From assembly GCA_013215055.1 (NCBI GenBank), contig JABSRQ010000014.1, positions 33,238 to 97,237 on the forward strand: a DNA stretch of 64,000 nt. The letters are read 5' to 3'. The DNA is from Pseudomonadales bacterium. GTDB lineage: Bacteria > Pseudomonadota > Gammaproteobacteria > Pseudomonadales > DT-91. The notes under the pieces were generated by a model, which had not been told where the DNA came from, made no database searches, and saw nothing but the letters and a program-made list of their open reading frames with translations. Positions 27,646 through 35,448 of the stretch are shown piece by piece. How positions within the stretch are numbered: the first letter of the stretch is position 1; each line of letters begins with the position of its first letter. Position numbers and translations under genes: made by a program.

Positions 27646-28245
27646 TCACCGGGAATGTTTAACACTTTTGGCCGATTCAGAATTTAAGGCTGTGCTCATT
27701 GCATTAGCAATACCGCGGGCCAATTCAATGATCTTGTTGGCTCGCTCGCCTTCAAACAAGTCTTCAACGCTTTGGATAAATAGAAATACCCAGTGCTGAA
27801 AATGCTCCGGACTTAAGCTGACCTGCTTATCCAGTTCACGATGAATATCGAAGGGTTTACCGCTGTAGTCACCGGCCTTGAATAATATCTTATTCCAGAA
27901 CTGTACTATCTTCGCCAGATGTTTATGTACATCTATCTTGGCCACATCGGTGAAGTAGAACTCGATAATGGGATCAGACATAAGCTTCTCATAGAAGCTC
28001 CTGACCAATAAGGCGATATCGTTTTCATCACGAATATCTCGTTGTAAATAAGCCCCGTGAATTTCACAACGAAGACACTCCAGTGGCGTTCCTAAATACC
28101 CATCCCGGCCCTGCTGGGTTTGGGTCCACGGTCTGTTTGTAAAGGGTGGATTATGACGCATATGCTGGCCATGGCCGCAGCTCAAATCGGCGACCCAGTG
28201 TTGTTCCAAATCTTGATGAAAACCGACAATTTTTTGTGTGCTCAT
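27646..28245 (-). CDS. DUF3565 domain fused to group III truncated haemoglobin
   Basis: 199 residues from ATG 28245, which has AGGAG at ideal spacing; a start at 28272 is less likely. Residues 1-64 form a DUF3565 domain: IVGFHQD...WVADLSCGHGQH.RH.PP...RPW with CxGH at 23-25 and a CxxC at 57-60, which look metal-binding. From about residue 70 a truncated haemoglobin of group III follows (LVRSFYEKLMSDPIIEFYFTD, then SPEHFQHWVFLFIQSVEDLFEGERANKIIELARGIA). DUF3565 is usually a stand-alone small protein, so this fusion is informative. It is the last gene of the flavohaemoglobin operon, which points to a role in nitric oxide or oxygen chemistry. Confidence 0.85.
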   Translation of the reverse strand: MSTQKIVGFHQDLEQHWVADLSCGHGQHMRHNPPFTNRPWTQTQQGRDGYLGTPLECLRCEIHGAYLQRDIRDENDIALLVRSFYEKLMSDPIIEFYFTDVAKIDVHKHLAKIVQFWNKILFKAGDYSGKPFDIHRELDKQVSLSPEHFQHWVFLFIQSVEDLFEGERANKIIELARGIANAMSTALNSESAKSVKHSR

Positions 28246-28291
28246 AAAGATCTCCTTTAGTGTTTTGGTCATTATAAATAACAGGTAGAAC

Positions 28292-29461
28292 TTAAGTGAA
28301 AATCAGGCAGCCTCTATAACGTTTTTCACTATCAACAACGGCCACGGTGTGATTTAAACCTGTGTAAACGGACTCTATCAAAGGCTGTTTTTCATAGACC
28401 TGATCAATGGGCTGCATTAGCTGTCCGACGACCTCCGGCCTGTAGTTATGTAAATTAGTAGAAGGGCTGATGATTTTCTGGAGTAACTGATTTAACGCAT
28501 CAGCCGATAAATCCTCTACCACCGGGTGATCTGCTGAAAAATGATCGCTGGGATAGTCGTTGATTAAACCGATGATGGCTGCGGCAGTAATCTTGCCTTC
28601 GACCTTGCCCACCTTATCTAATACCACCAGATAGTCATAACCACCTTCACACATTTTATTCCAGGCCTGCAATAAACTGCTGCCATATTCGGTAGTTGCA
28701 TCACTTGCGTATAGATGTTCACCACAGGTTTGCTGCTGTAATACCCTGCACTTTGCATGTTGCAAACTTAATTGAAAGACCTCGTGAATTTGTTCCGGGG
28801 CGACATCGATATACGTGCCCAGGCTCTGCAACGCTAACCTGATATCATGCATGTTATACAGTTCTGCTGGCGCGGGGGCATCGCTAGAATCCACACCGGC
28901 TACAACACGTTGTAACATGCGTGTGGATTCATCCCGGCTGGCCAAATAAGCCAATAAACGTCTATGTATAATAACAGCCAATAAAAAGGCCACAACATTA
29001 ATAGCGACGGGTGTTAACACATAGGCATACCCCAATGCATGAATATCAGCCCCGCCAATAACGGCGACCAGGGCTGTTGCACCACCGGGCGGATGCTGAC
29101 AACGTAATAAATGCATGACCAAAATCGCGCTGGCTACAGCCACCGGGCCCGTGAATAAAGATTCTCCCAGCAACTGGAAGACCGTTACTCCCACGATGGC
29201 AGATGAAATATTGCCCACTATAAATGCCCAGGGTTTGGCCATCGGGCTGCCGGGTGCGGCAAACATCAATACCGCTGCTGCGCCCATTGAAGCCAGAATA
29301 ATGGGGGCGGCGGTAACAGAGTCGCCTACAACTTGAAAACTTATCAGCGAGACCCAGGTCAGACACAATAACGTCACGGCGGTGGTGATAAAAATATACT
29401 GTGCGCCTCTACCTGCTGGCACAGCTAATAATTGATTCAGATACTGCTCGAAGTTTTTCAT
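28292..29461 (-). CDS. HPP-family membrane protein with CBS pair
   Basis: 389 residues. An N-terminal HPP region has several membrane helices and the name-giving motif HPPGGATALVAVIGG, plus APGSPMAKPWAFIVGN. A soluble C-terminal half (from about residue 215) contains two CBS-like repeats (DIRLALQSLGTYID..., and RPEVVGQLMQPIDQVYEKQPLIE), suggesting nucleotide sensing. HPP proteins have been linked to nitrite transport in plastids. Here the gene lies 46 bp upstream of the globin fusion and downstream of the small TM protein in a nitric-oxide operon, so nitrite or nitrate handling is a reasonable inference. Confidence 0.85.
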   Translation of the reverse strand: MKNFEQYLNQLLAVPAGRGAQYIFITTAVTLLCLTWVSLISFQVVGDSVTAAPIILASMGAAAVLMFAAPGSPMAKPWAFIVGNISSAIVGVTVFQLLGESLFTGPVAVASAILVMHLLRCQHPPGGATALVAVIGGADIHALGYAYVLTPVAINVVAFLLAVIIHRRLLAYLASRDESTRMLQRVVAGVDSSDAPAPAELYNMHDIRLALQSLGTYIDVAPEQIHEVFQLSLQHAKCRVLQQQTCGEHLYASDATTEYGSSLLQAWNKMCEGGYDYLVVLDKVGKVEGKITAAAIIGLINDYPSDHFSADHPVVEDLSADALNQLLQKIISPSTNLHNYRPEVVGQLMQPIDQVYEKQPLIESVYTGLNHTVAVVDSEKRYRGCLIFT

Positions 29462-29500
29462 AAATTCCCGCTATGCTTGGCAGCTTTGCCCAATTCCGGT

Positions 29501-29719
29501 CTAGACCCTACAATGGCTAACATCAATAGTGTCTTCGCTTTCAAGGTGTAAGATATAACCCAACTTGATTAACATCAGCCCCAATACCGTACACAGATGC
29601 GCGCCAGTAATGACCGAAATACTCACATCAACGTCAAAATCATAGGCCAGGAAAGTACCCGCAGCGGATAATAAACATCCGATGCTTAACATGATTTTTG
29701 CAATATCAACGTTAGACAT
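29501..29719 (-). CDS. Small two-TM protein in the hmp operon (PpyR-like by context)
   Basis: 72 residues, two membrane helices (AKIMLSIGCLLSAAGTFLA and ISVITGAHLCTVLGLMLIKLGYI). In Pseudomonas aeruginosa the gene beside the flavohaemoglobin fhp is ppyR, a small membrane protein; the position and size here match, but sequence similarity could not be tested. It lies 76 bp downstream of hmp and 39 bp upstream of the HPP gene. Function in nitric-oxide response is inferred only from the operon. Confidence 0.6.
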   Translation of the reverse strand: MSNVDIAKIMLSIGCLLSAAGTFLAYDFDVDVSISVITGAHLCTVLGLMLIKLGYILHLESEDTIDVSHCRV

Positions 29720-29795
29720 AAAAAACTCTCTGTACGGTTATTTTGTCTTTTCCGGGAGCAAGTTATGCCCCCGGCCTTGTTTTACAAATCCAAAG

Positions 29796-31001
29796 TTAAG
29801 CCGCTATCGTTTCACTGCTTTTTAATTGTAAATCCTCCAGCGGCCCAAAAAATTCAAAGTGAATATTGTCTGCATGAATACCTAAATCATGTGCGGTCTG
29901 ATTCATAGCCACCATAAAAGGTTTAGGCCCGAGGAAATAAAACTCCACATCGCGGTTATCCCCTAAACATTGCTCCAGCAGAGCCAAATTAATGTAACCG
30001 GTGGCATCTGGCTTACAGACTTCTGTGGGTTGGTTATAAACATTACACACATTAACATTGTCAAACTCGACAGCCATGTTACTAACATGCTCCCTGAATG
30101 CATGCGTCTGTGAGTTAATGGCAGCATGGATAAAGTCAATCTTCCTGCCAGATGCCGCCGCCTGATTCAGCATGCTGATTGCCGGCGTGATACCTACACC
30201 ACCGGTGACCAATACCAGAGGTTTATCGTTATCTTTAACCACAAACTCACCCGCCGGTGGCAATACCGATACTTCATCACCTTCATTCACATCATCGTGT
30301 AAATAATTAGAGACCATACCACCGGGTTCACGTTTAACACTGATGCGTAAATAGGTTTTACCCGGCGCATCTGACAAACTGTAATTACGTCTTGTGACCT
30401 CACCATCGATGGTTAATACCAGGCCCAAATACTGGCCAGCGGTAAAGTCCGGCACGCCTTTGCCGTCAGCAGGTTCCAGGTAGAAAGACGTAATCACATC
30501 ACTCTCTGCAACTTTCCTGGCGACCTTAAATTGACGTTCACCACGCCAGCCTCCATCTTTGTCTTCGCTAGCCTGGTACTTGTCTTCTTCGGCAGCGATT
30601 AACAGGTTTGCCAACTGCCAGTAAGCTTCACCCCAGGCGGTCATCACTTCATCGGTGGCCGCATCACCCAATACCGCTTTAATGGATTTTAATAAGCAGC
30701 CACCTACGATTTCATAATGGGCCGGCTGAATATCCAGCGACACATGTTTATTGACGATTCTATCCACCGCCGAGGCTAATACACCCAGGTTTTCAATATT
30801 TGCAGCATAAGCCACCACGGCACCAGCCAAGGCCTTGGACTGCGTACCCGACTGCTGATGGCTCTGATTGAAAAAAACCTTCACCTGCGGAAACTCGGTA
30901 AACATCAACGGGTAGAAATGAGCTGTGATCGCTTCGGCGTTAGCGGCGACTGCCGGTACGGTAGCCTTGATGATATCGATAGTGTGTTGGCTTAATGACA
31001 T
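29796..31001 (-). CDS. hmp: Flavohaemoglobin, nitric oxide dioxygenase
   Basis: 401 residues, full length. The globin domain has Y30 and Q54 on the distal side and proximal His 86 (NKHVSLDIQPAHYEIVG), as in E. coli Hmp. The FAD domain has RRNYSLSDAPG and the NAD domain VLVTGGVGITPAISML and FYFLGPKPFM. The enzyme converts nitric oxide with O2 and NAD(P)H to nitrate in the cytoplasm. It is the first gene of a four-gene minus-strand operon. A sigma-54-type promoter lies 48-64 bp upstream, with a NorR-like GT-N7-AC element further up. No regulator gene is in the window. Confidence 0.96.
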   Translation of the reverse strand: MSLSQHTIDIIKATVPAVAANAEAITAHFYPLMFTEFPQVKVFFNQSHQQSGTQSKALAGAVVAYAANIENLGVLASAVDRIVNKHVSLDIQPAHYEIVGGCLLKSIKAVLGDAATDEVMTAWGEAYWQLANLLIAAEEDKYQASEDKDGGWRGERQFKVARKVAESDVITSFYLEPADGKGVPDFTAGQYLGLVLTIDGEVTRRNYSLSDAPGKTYLRISVKREPGGMVSNYLHDDVNEGDEVSVLPPAGEFVVKDNDKPLVLVTGGVGITPAISMLNQAAASGRKIDFIHAAINSQTHAFREHVSNMAVEFDNVNVCNVYNQPTEVCKPDATGYINLALLEQCLGDNRDVEFYFLGPKPFMVAMNQTAHDLGIHADNIHFEFFGPLEDLQLKSSETIAA

Positions 31002-31048
31002 TGGGCTGATTCCTGATTTAAATAAAATGATGTTCTTATCTTATGTAT

Positions 31049-31065
31049 ATCAAGTATTGTGCCAA
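31049..31065 (-). promoter_or_regulatory. Sigma-54 promoter of the hmp operon
   Basis: Minus strand reads TTGGCAC-AATAC-TTGAT; the -24 element is perfect, the 5-bp spacing is right, and the -12 element has TTG followed by A instead of the consensus C. A transcript would start about 36 nt before the hmp start. The flavohaemoglobins of Pseudomonas (FhpR) and Vibrio (NorR) are known sigma-54 targets. Confidence 0.65.
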
Positions 31066-31106
31066 TTATTAAGCTATTGATTTATATGGGTTTTAAATAT
31101 AAGTAT

Positions 31107-31117
31107 GTCATTTGGAC
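31107..31117. promoter_or_regulatory. Candidate NorR/FhpR-type binding element
   Basis: GTCATTTGGAC fits the GT-N7-AC core bound by NorR-type enhancer proteins and lies about 42 bp upstream of the -24 element, a workable position for a sigma-54 activator. Only one clear copy is visible, while NorR usually binds three. Confidence 0.35.
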
Positions 31118-31206
31118 TTCATTGTGTACGTTGCCATTTTAACACCTTAGTTGTTTATACGACTTCATTGTGGTCTGTCTGCCAACACGGAAAAAAGTCA
31201 CAATCC

Positions 31207-32073
31207 TTATTTGCTGGGAAAATACTGTTTGGGTGCTGTAATGAGTACCGCCAGACGCTGTCTGAAACTTAGCCCGGGCACAAAAAAATCGCCCAGCATA
31301 TCGCGCCATTCTCTGAATGTGACAGTTAGAGGGTTGAAGCTATTAATCGGCTTTGTCAGCCCGTAACGGACGGTTTCATCTTCGGCTTCGAAAGAGCCAA
31401 ATAACCTATCCCAGATAATCAAAACACCGGCGTAATTTTTGTCGATATATTGTACGTTTTGGCCGTGGTGAACACGATGGTGCGATGGGGTATTAAATAA
31501 CCATTCTATAGGCCCCAGTGTTTTGATCGCCTGCGTGTGCACAAAAAACTGCAGGGCCAGGTTAAACAAAACCACCAGTACCACCAGTACAGGATTAAAA
31601 CCGATGAATACCAGAGGCAGCCAAAATAACCACATGTCCGCCAGTGGATACATTAAGCTCTGGCGAAAGGCGGTGGAGAAATTCATATTTTCACTGCTGT
31701 GGTGAACCGAATGTGCGGCCCACATCCAGCGTATACGATGGCTGCAACGATGGAGAAAGTAATAACAAAAATCCTGTGCCAAGAGCAATAACAGGAATGT
31801 TGTGACGTTGACGGGAATGTCGAAGAGGCGAAAGCCAAACAGGCTTAAATAGATTTTACTGATGAATATGCCGGCGACAATATCGCTGACTTGATGCATG
31901 CAGGCCAGGGAGATATTGCACAGGTGTTCTGTTTTTTTATAGCGCGCATTTTTGGGCAGTTTTCCCAGCTTGTTGGCAAAGACCCATTCTAAAGCAATAC
32001 AGTTAAAAAATAGCGGCGCCAGTGCCAGTTATAGAAAATCGGCATATTGGCTGAGATTCGAGAAATTCATCAT
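31207..32073 (-). pseudogene. Sterol desaturase/fatty-acid hydroxylase family, interrupted by an early stop
   Basis: From ATG 32073 the frame reads MMNFSNLSQYADFL, then TAA (32029-32031), then goes on in the same frame as LALAPLFFNCIALEWVF and the whole enzyme to 31207. The body has the three histidine clusters of the family (HRCSH, HSVHHSSE, HHRVHHG) with membrane helices and is intact. If translation restarts at the internal ATG (31899) the first membrane helix is lost. So either a recent nonsense mutation, a sequencing error, or a shortened protein. Just downstream of a DUF2804 gene on the same strand, both possibly linked to lipids. Confidence 0.7.
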
Positions 32074-32093
32074 TTATCCATTTAATCTTGTCA

Positions 32094-33122
32094 CTACCAA
32101 CGCGCAAAGTGATCTTCGGTGAGCCCAAAAACATTTTTGATAGGAATTTCATGGCCTTGTTCATCAATAATCTTGCCGTCGAAGTGGCCAATAAACTGCC
32201 TGAAGTTGCTCTTCAGAAAAAGCAGGTTGAGTTTTTCGCTGCGCTGATTATCAGCCGTAAAATGTAAGTCGACCTGGCCGTTATCGCTGTAAATTTGCCA
32301 TTGATGAACACCGTTTGTTGGCAGACGCTGAAAGTCAAAATGCACGGCGGGTAAATATTGCCTGCGGCCATTAAGCCAAAATACATTTTCGACACTGCCG
32401 GTTTCATTAACCCCGGCCGCCAGATTGAGGCCCAGCCTGCCACTTTCGGTATGGGCGTTAATACTGGTCCAGCGCCAACTGGTTTCGCGGCGCATAAAAC
32501 CTGCCGAGAAATCATAGCCACTTAAAGCCAAATCAAGATTTTGTGATTCGCCGTTGACTTGCAGTGTACCGCTAACTGACAGGCAGTTATGTTTTTGTGT
32601 GTAGGTCCAGCCGTTGTAACCGGTTGGGCTGCACATGGCCAGTGGCCGGCTTTTATCTGCAGGGGTAAGTTTCAACTCTGCCTTGATGTGAGGCGTCTCT
32701 ATGCTTAACTGCCATAGACCGTCGATGATATTAAAACCTATTTTCGATCCTTTATGGCCGATAAAAGCCTGTCCCTGTGTGGGAGAAGGGCTCACCTGAT
32801 ATGCCAGCCCCAACGGGCGTAGCCATGTTTCTTCCGTTAGTTGCTGGTTTTCTACATCGTAGACATAGCAAAAAGCGCTGCCCACATAACGTATATCGGT
32901 GATAGCCAGACCGATAAGGTAGCGGCCGGTATTGATACTGACAAACTGAAATTGTTTGTAGTTGAAAAACTTGGCCAGTCGGCTGGCGGGTTTATCCATG
33001 GTATTGAGGTAATGAAAGTCTTTAATGCCCAGGTCTGATATGGGGCTGTCGAAGTGGCCAAAACGTGGCCTACCCGCAGTATCGATAAGAAGGTTATTGG
33101 CTGTGTCGGCTTTATCGCTCAT
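32094..33122 (-). CDS. DUF2804 family protein
   Basis: 342 residues, no signal peptide. The sequence shows DUF2804 hallmarks: an N-terminal 'PRFGHFDSPI', 'KDFHYLNTMDKPASRLAKFFNYKQFQFVSINTGRYLIGLAI', then 'SPTGYNGWTYTQKH', 'GYDFSAGFMRRETSWRWTSINA' and the C-terminal 'FGLTEDHFARW'. The family resembles lipocalin-like or tocopherol-cyclase-like all-beta proteins and is often near lipid genes; its reaction is unknown. It ends 20 bp before the start of the interrupted sterol-desaturase-like gene, so the two were probably one operon. Confidence 0.85.
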   Translation of the reverse strand: MSDKADTANNLLIDTAGRPRFGHFDSPISDLGIKDFHYLNTMDKPASRLAKFFNYKQFQFVSINTGRYLIGLAITDIRYVGSAFCYVYDVENQQLTEETWLRPLGLAYQVSPSPTQGQAFIGHKGSKIGFNIIDGLWQLSIETPHIKAELKLTPADKSRPLAMCSPTGYNGWTYTQKHNCLSVSGTLQVNGESQNLDLALSGYDFSAGFMRRETSWRWTSINAHTESGRLGLNLAAGVNETGSVENVFWLNGRRQYLPAVHFDFQRLPTNGVHQWQIYSDNGQVDLHFTADNQRSEKLNLLFLKSNFRQFIGHFDGKIIDEQGHEIPIKNVFGLTEDHFARW

Positions 33123-33377
33123 GGCGACGTTCTCTTATTATGATTTTTTATTGGGCATTACTTTAACGTGCGGTAGATAAAATTAAAAGCCACTTAGTTA
33201 TGCTGTTATTATGTCCCTAATGTTTATAAAAAGGCGACTACTGACAATATTTTGTATACCGATAATGAGTCTTATGAGCTTGGTTATAAGGCATAGATAT
33301 TTTGCTTAAAAAAAGTCTAATAATCTGGAGAAACGTGATTGAGTTCACATAAATGCTGCGGTATCGTGAATTTAAGT

Positions 33378-33465
33378 TGTTTGTAGCGGAGCTACAAACA
33401 CTAAGAAAGTACAGGTTGATCCACGGATGGGGCAGTTGCATTTCCGCGTTGGTCTGTAACTTTCT
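33378..33465 (+). promoter_or_regulatory. Structured 5' leader of the porin operon (riboswitch-like, unidentified)
   Basis: Two strong helices lie in the 398-bp gap before the porin start (33521). P1: TGTTTGTAGC-GGA-GCTACAAACA, a perfect 10-bp stem (33378-33400). P2: AGAAAGT-ACAG (33404-33414) pairs with CTGT-A-ACTTTCT (33454-33465), an 11-bp helix with one bulge, enclosing an inner helix CCACGGA (33421-33427) with TCCG...TGG (33443-33452). Ribosome-binding sequence follows downstream. I do not recognise a known riboswitch class. The rest of the gap (33123-33377) shows nothing I can name. Confidence 0.5.
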
Positions 33466-33520
33466 CAAGGAAGCACTTATGTGTTTATTAGCCTGTTATG
33501 AATATTGGGGCAATAAAAAT

Positions 33521-34795
33521 ATGCATAAAAAATCCCTTCTTCATCCACTCTTTCTAGCCAGTCTATCTAGTGTGATGTTATCCATACCAACCACCCATGC
33601 CACTCAAAGCGAGATTGTTTTTTCAGGTTTTGCGACCTTCGCCTATGCCAAAACGATCAGTGATGCCGATGAAGGTACACTTCAAGGTATCAGTGATGAA
33701 GGTGAATATCGTGATTTTAATAAGTTGGGATTACGGTTGGATGCTGACTTGCAAGATAATTTATCGTTTACCGCACAGCTAACCGCTCATGGAGGGGATG
33801 ATTATCAACCCGAGGTTGATTGGCTGTTCGCAACCTATCACTTTTTACCGAATCTAGCGCTTTCGGTTGGTAAGGTGCGGGTGCCGCTTTATATGTATTC
33901 GGATTATCTCGATGTGGGTTATGCCTATCAATGGATCTCTCCACCTTATTCGGTTTATGGCGTGCCCAGCTTTAGTTCTATGGAGGGCGCAAAGATAAGC
34001 TGGACTACCGAGCTGGGCGCTGACTGGAGTTCAGAGCTGTTGCTTTGGGGGGGCAGAACAGATGAAGCGTTAGAGGAGTTAGGCGGTGAAAACCTATTGA
34101 TCGATGACGGCTTGGGTTTAGCCTGGTCGGTGGAACGAGATTGGTTAAGTCTTAGGGCTGTTTATTTTCAAGGTGTCACCTCGGCTGATGTATCAGCGCA
34201 AATAGCGCCACTGGATGCTGGTTTGCAGGCACTTGAGCAGGGCATACAAATGATCAGTGGCAATGCGGATTTTAATCTTGATGTGGTGCGTGATGATCTT
34301 GCCTACACCGAAGCTGATTCTCGGTTTATGGGGCTAGGTGCCTTTCTTGATTTTGAATATACTTTTTTTGGATCAGAGATCACGGTTATCGATGTGGATA
34401 AATCCATCGCCGTCGGAGAACTCAGCTCCGCTTATGTGATGGCAGGAGTTCGTCTACCGGCTAACTGGGCCTTAAGTCTCACATACAGTGTGGATAGGGA
34501 TGATGTGAATGAAGACGTCTATGAACAACTTGAAACGCTCACCGCACCTTATCTGGATTTTGATCCCAGTGGTGGTTTGAGAAATGGTGTAGAGGGTATT
34601 ATCAGGGCTATTGAAGGCACACAGATCAATGATACCGATACCTGGACCTTAGGTTCACGCTGGGATTTTCATCGGTCGGCCTCATTCAAAATGGAGTATT
34701 TGATTCAGAAAAAAAGCTACCGAGATCTGGTCACGGCTGAGGAGTTTAGCCAGAAACCCAGGGCTTTTCGTCTTGCATTAGATATGGTTTTTTAA
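33521..34795 (+). CDS. Porin-like outer-membrane beta-barrel protein
   Basis: 424 residues from ATG 33521; the frame is open to 33353 but that part overlaps the structured leader and lacks a signal peptide. The signal peptide is cut near THA|T. The mature part is strand-rich with porin traits (FSGFATFAYAKT, NKLGLRLDADLQDNLSFTAQL, VDWLFATYHFLPNLALSVGKVRVPLYMYSDYLDVGY) and ends in LALDMVF with aromatic final residue. Substrate unknown. It is followed 11 bp downstream by a short PstS-like periplasmic protein; this porin/PstS-like pairing is seen in other gammaproteobacteria. Confidence 0.8.
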   Translation: MHKKSLLHPLFLASLSSVMLSIPTTHATQSEIVFSGFATFAYAKTISDADEGTLQGISDEGEYRDFNKLGLRLDADLQDNLSFTAQLTAHGGDDYQPEVDWLFATYHFLPNLALSVGKVRVPLYMYSDYLDVGYAYQWISPPYSVYGVPSFSSMEGAKISWTTELGADWSSELLLWGGRTDEALEELGGENLLIDDGLGLAWSVERDWLSLRAVYFQGVTSADVSAQIAPLDAGLQALEQGIQMISGNADFNLDVVRDDLAYTEADSRFMGLGAFLDFEYTFFGSEITVIDVDKSIAVGELSSAYVMAGVRLPANWALSLTYSVDRDDVNEDVYEQLETLTAPYLDFDPSGGLRNGVEGIIRAIEGTQINDTDTWTLGSRWDFHRSASFKMEYLIQKKSYRDLVTAEEFSQKPRAFRLALDMVF

Positions 34796-34806
34796 GGAGA
34801 GTGATG

Positions 34807-35238
34807 ATGTTTATTAAACAAATTACAGCGGCGAGTTTATTATCGATGATACTCGCATTAGGCAGCACCGTGGTTCAGGCTGACATAGTGGTTGTGGTTC
34901 ATCCTAGTAATAATGTCAGTTTGGATGTAAAAAGTGTACGTAGAATTTTTCTCAGTAAGAGCAAGGCTTTTCCCAATGGCAATAAAATTGATGTCTATGA
35001 TTTACCCTTTGGCAATACGGTGCGCGAAGACTTTCGTGAGACCGTGTTACGCAAGAGTGAATCCCGGTTGAATGCTTATTGGGCGCGCATGTTGTTTTCC
35101 TCTAAGGCCCGGCCGCCGGTTGTCTTATCCAGTGCCGATGAGGTGAAGGTGATGATTGCCAATAACCCTAACGCCATCGCCTATATGGATAGTGCCGATG
35201 TGGATCAATCAGTGAAAGTGGTATTGAGTATGTTATAA
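34807..35238 (+). CDS. Short PstS-like phosphate-binding-fold periplasmic protein
   Basis: 143 residues from ATG 34807, placed best relative to AAGGAGA (34794-34800); GTG 34801 and ATG 34804 are possible. Signal peptide to VQA|D. DIVVVVHPSNNVSLDVKSVRRIFLSKSKAFPNG and 'YWARMLFSSKARPPVVLSSADEVKVMIANNPNAIAYMD' match the shortened 'phosphate ABC substrate-binding' family, which has only one lobe of the PstS fold. It has no transporter neighbours. Coupled to the porin upstream, perhaps a periplasmic accessory for anion uptake or sensing. Confidence 0.75.
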   Translation: MFIKQITAASLLSMILALGSTVVQADIVVVVHPSNNVSLDVKSVRRIFLSKSKAFPNGNKIDVYDLPFGNTVREDFRETVLRKSESRLNAYWARMLFSSKARPPVVLSSADEVKVMIANNPNAIAYMDSADVDQSVKVVLSML

Positions 35239-35258
35239 GACAAAGAGTTATATCCCAT

Positions 35259-35291
35259 GGCTGTTGCCCGCGCCTATCGCCGGGCTCAGCC
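35259..35291 (+). terminator. Terminator-like hairpin after the porin/PstS-like operon
   Basis: GGCTG-TT-GCCCG, a 10-nt loop, CGGGC-T-CAGCC makes a strong GC-rich hairpin 20 bp past the stop codon at 35238. No T-run follows, so it may be a Rho-aided or messenger-stabilising structure rather than a full intrinsic terminator. Confidence 0.45.
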
Positions 35292-35411
35292 TAAATTATT
35301 ATGCACTTCAAAGTTAATCTGCGTGTTTATGTCTAATCGATTAATCTCTATATGCATGTCACTGATGTGAGATGTGCATCTGTTTTTAGGCTACAGGATA
35401 ATGTGTTAGAG

Positions 35412-35427
35412 TGCCTGCCTGCCTGCC
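35412..35427 (+). repeat. Tetranucleotide repeat (TGCC)4
   Basis: Four perfect TGCC units, 22 bp before the start of the lipoprotein gene at 35449. Short-unit repeats in this position can alter promoter spacing by slipped-strand mispairing, but four copies are few. Confidence 0.6.
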
Positions 35428-35448
35428 TGAATTGAATGGACTCAAGTT

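Noticed and set aside
31040..31053. FNR-like site (TTGAT-N4-ATAAG, minus strand) before hmp
   Set aside because: Only 8 of 10 positions match, and the same bases are better explained as part of the sigma-54 -12 element.
33353..33520. N-terminal extension of the porin gene
   Set aside because: It would translate through the structured leader and hide the signal peptide; the ATG at 33521 is a better start.
35412..35427. Phase-variable promoter from the TGCC repeat
   Set aside because: Four units are too few to argue for phase variation without strain data.
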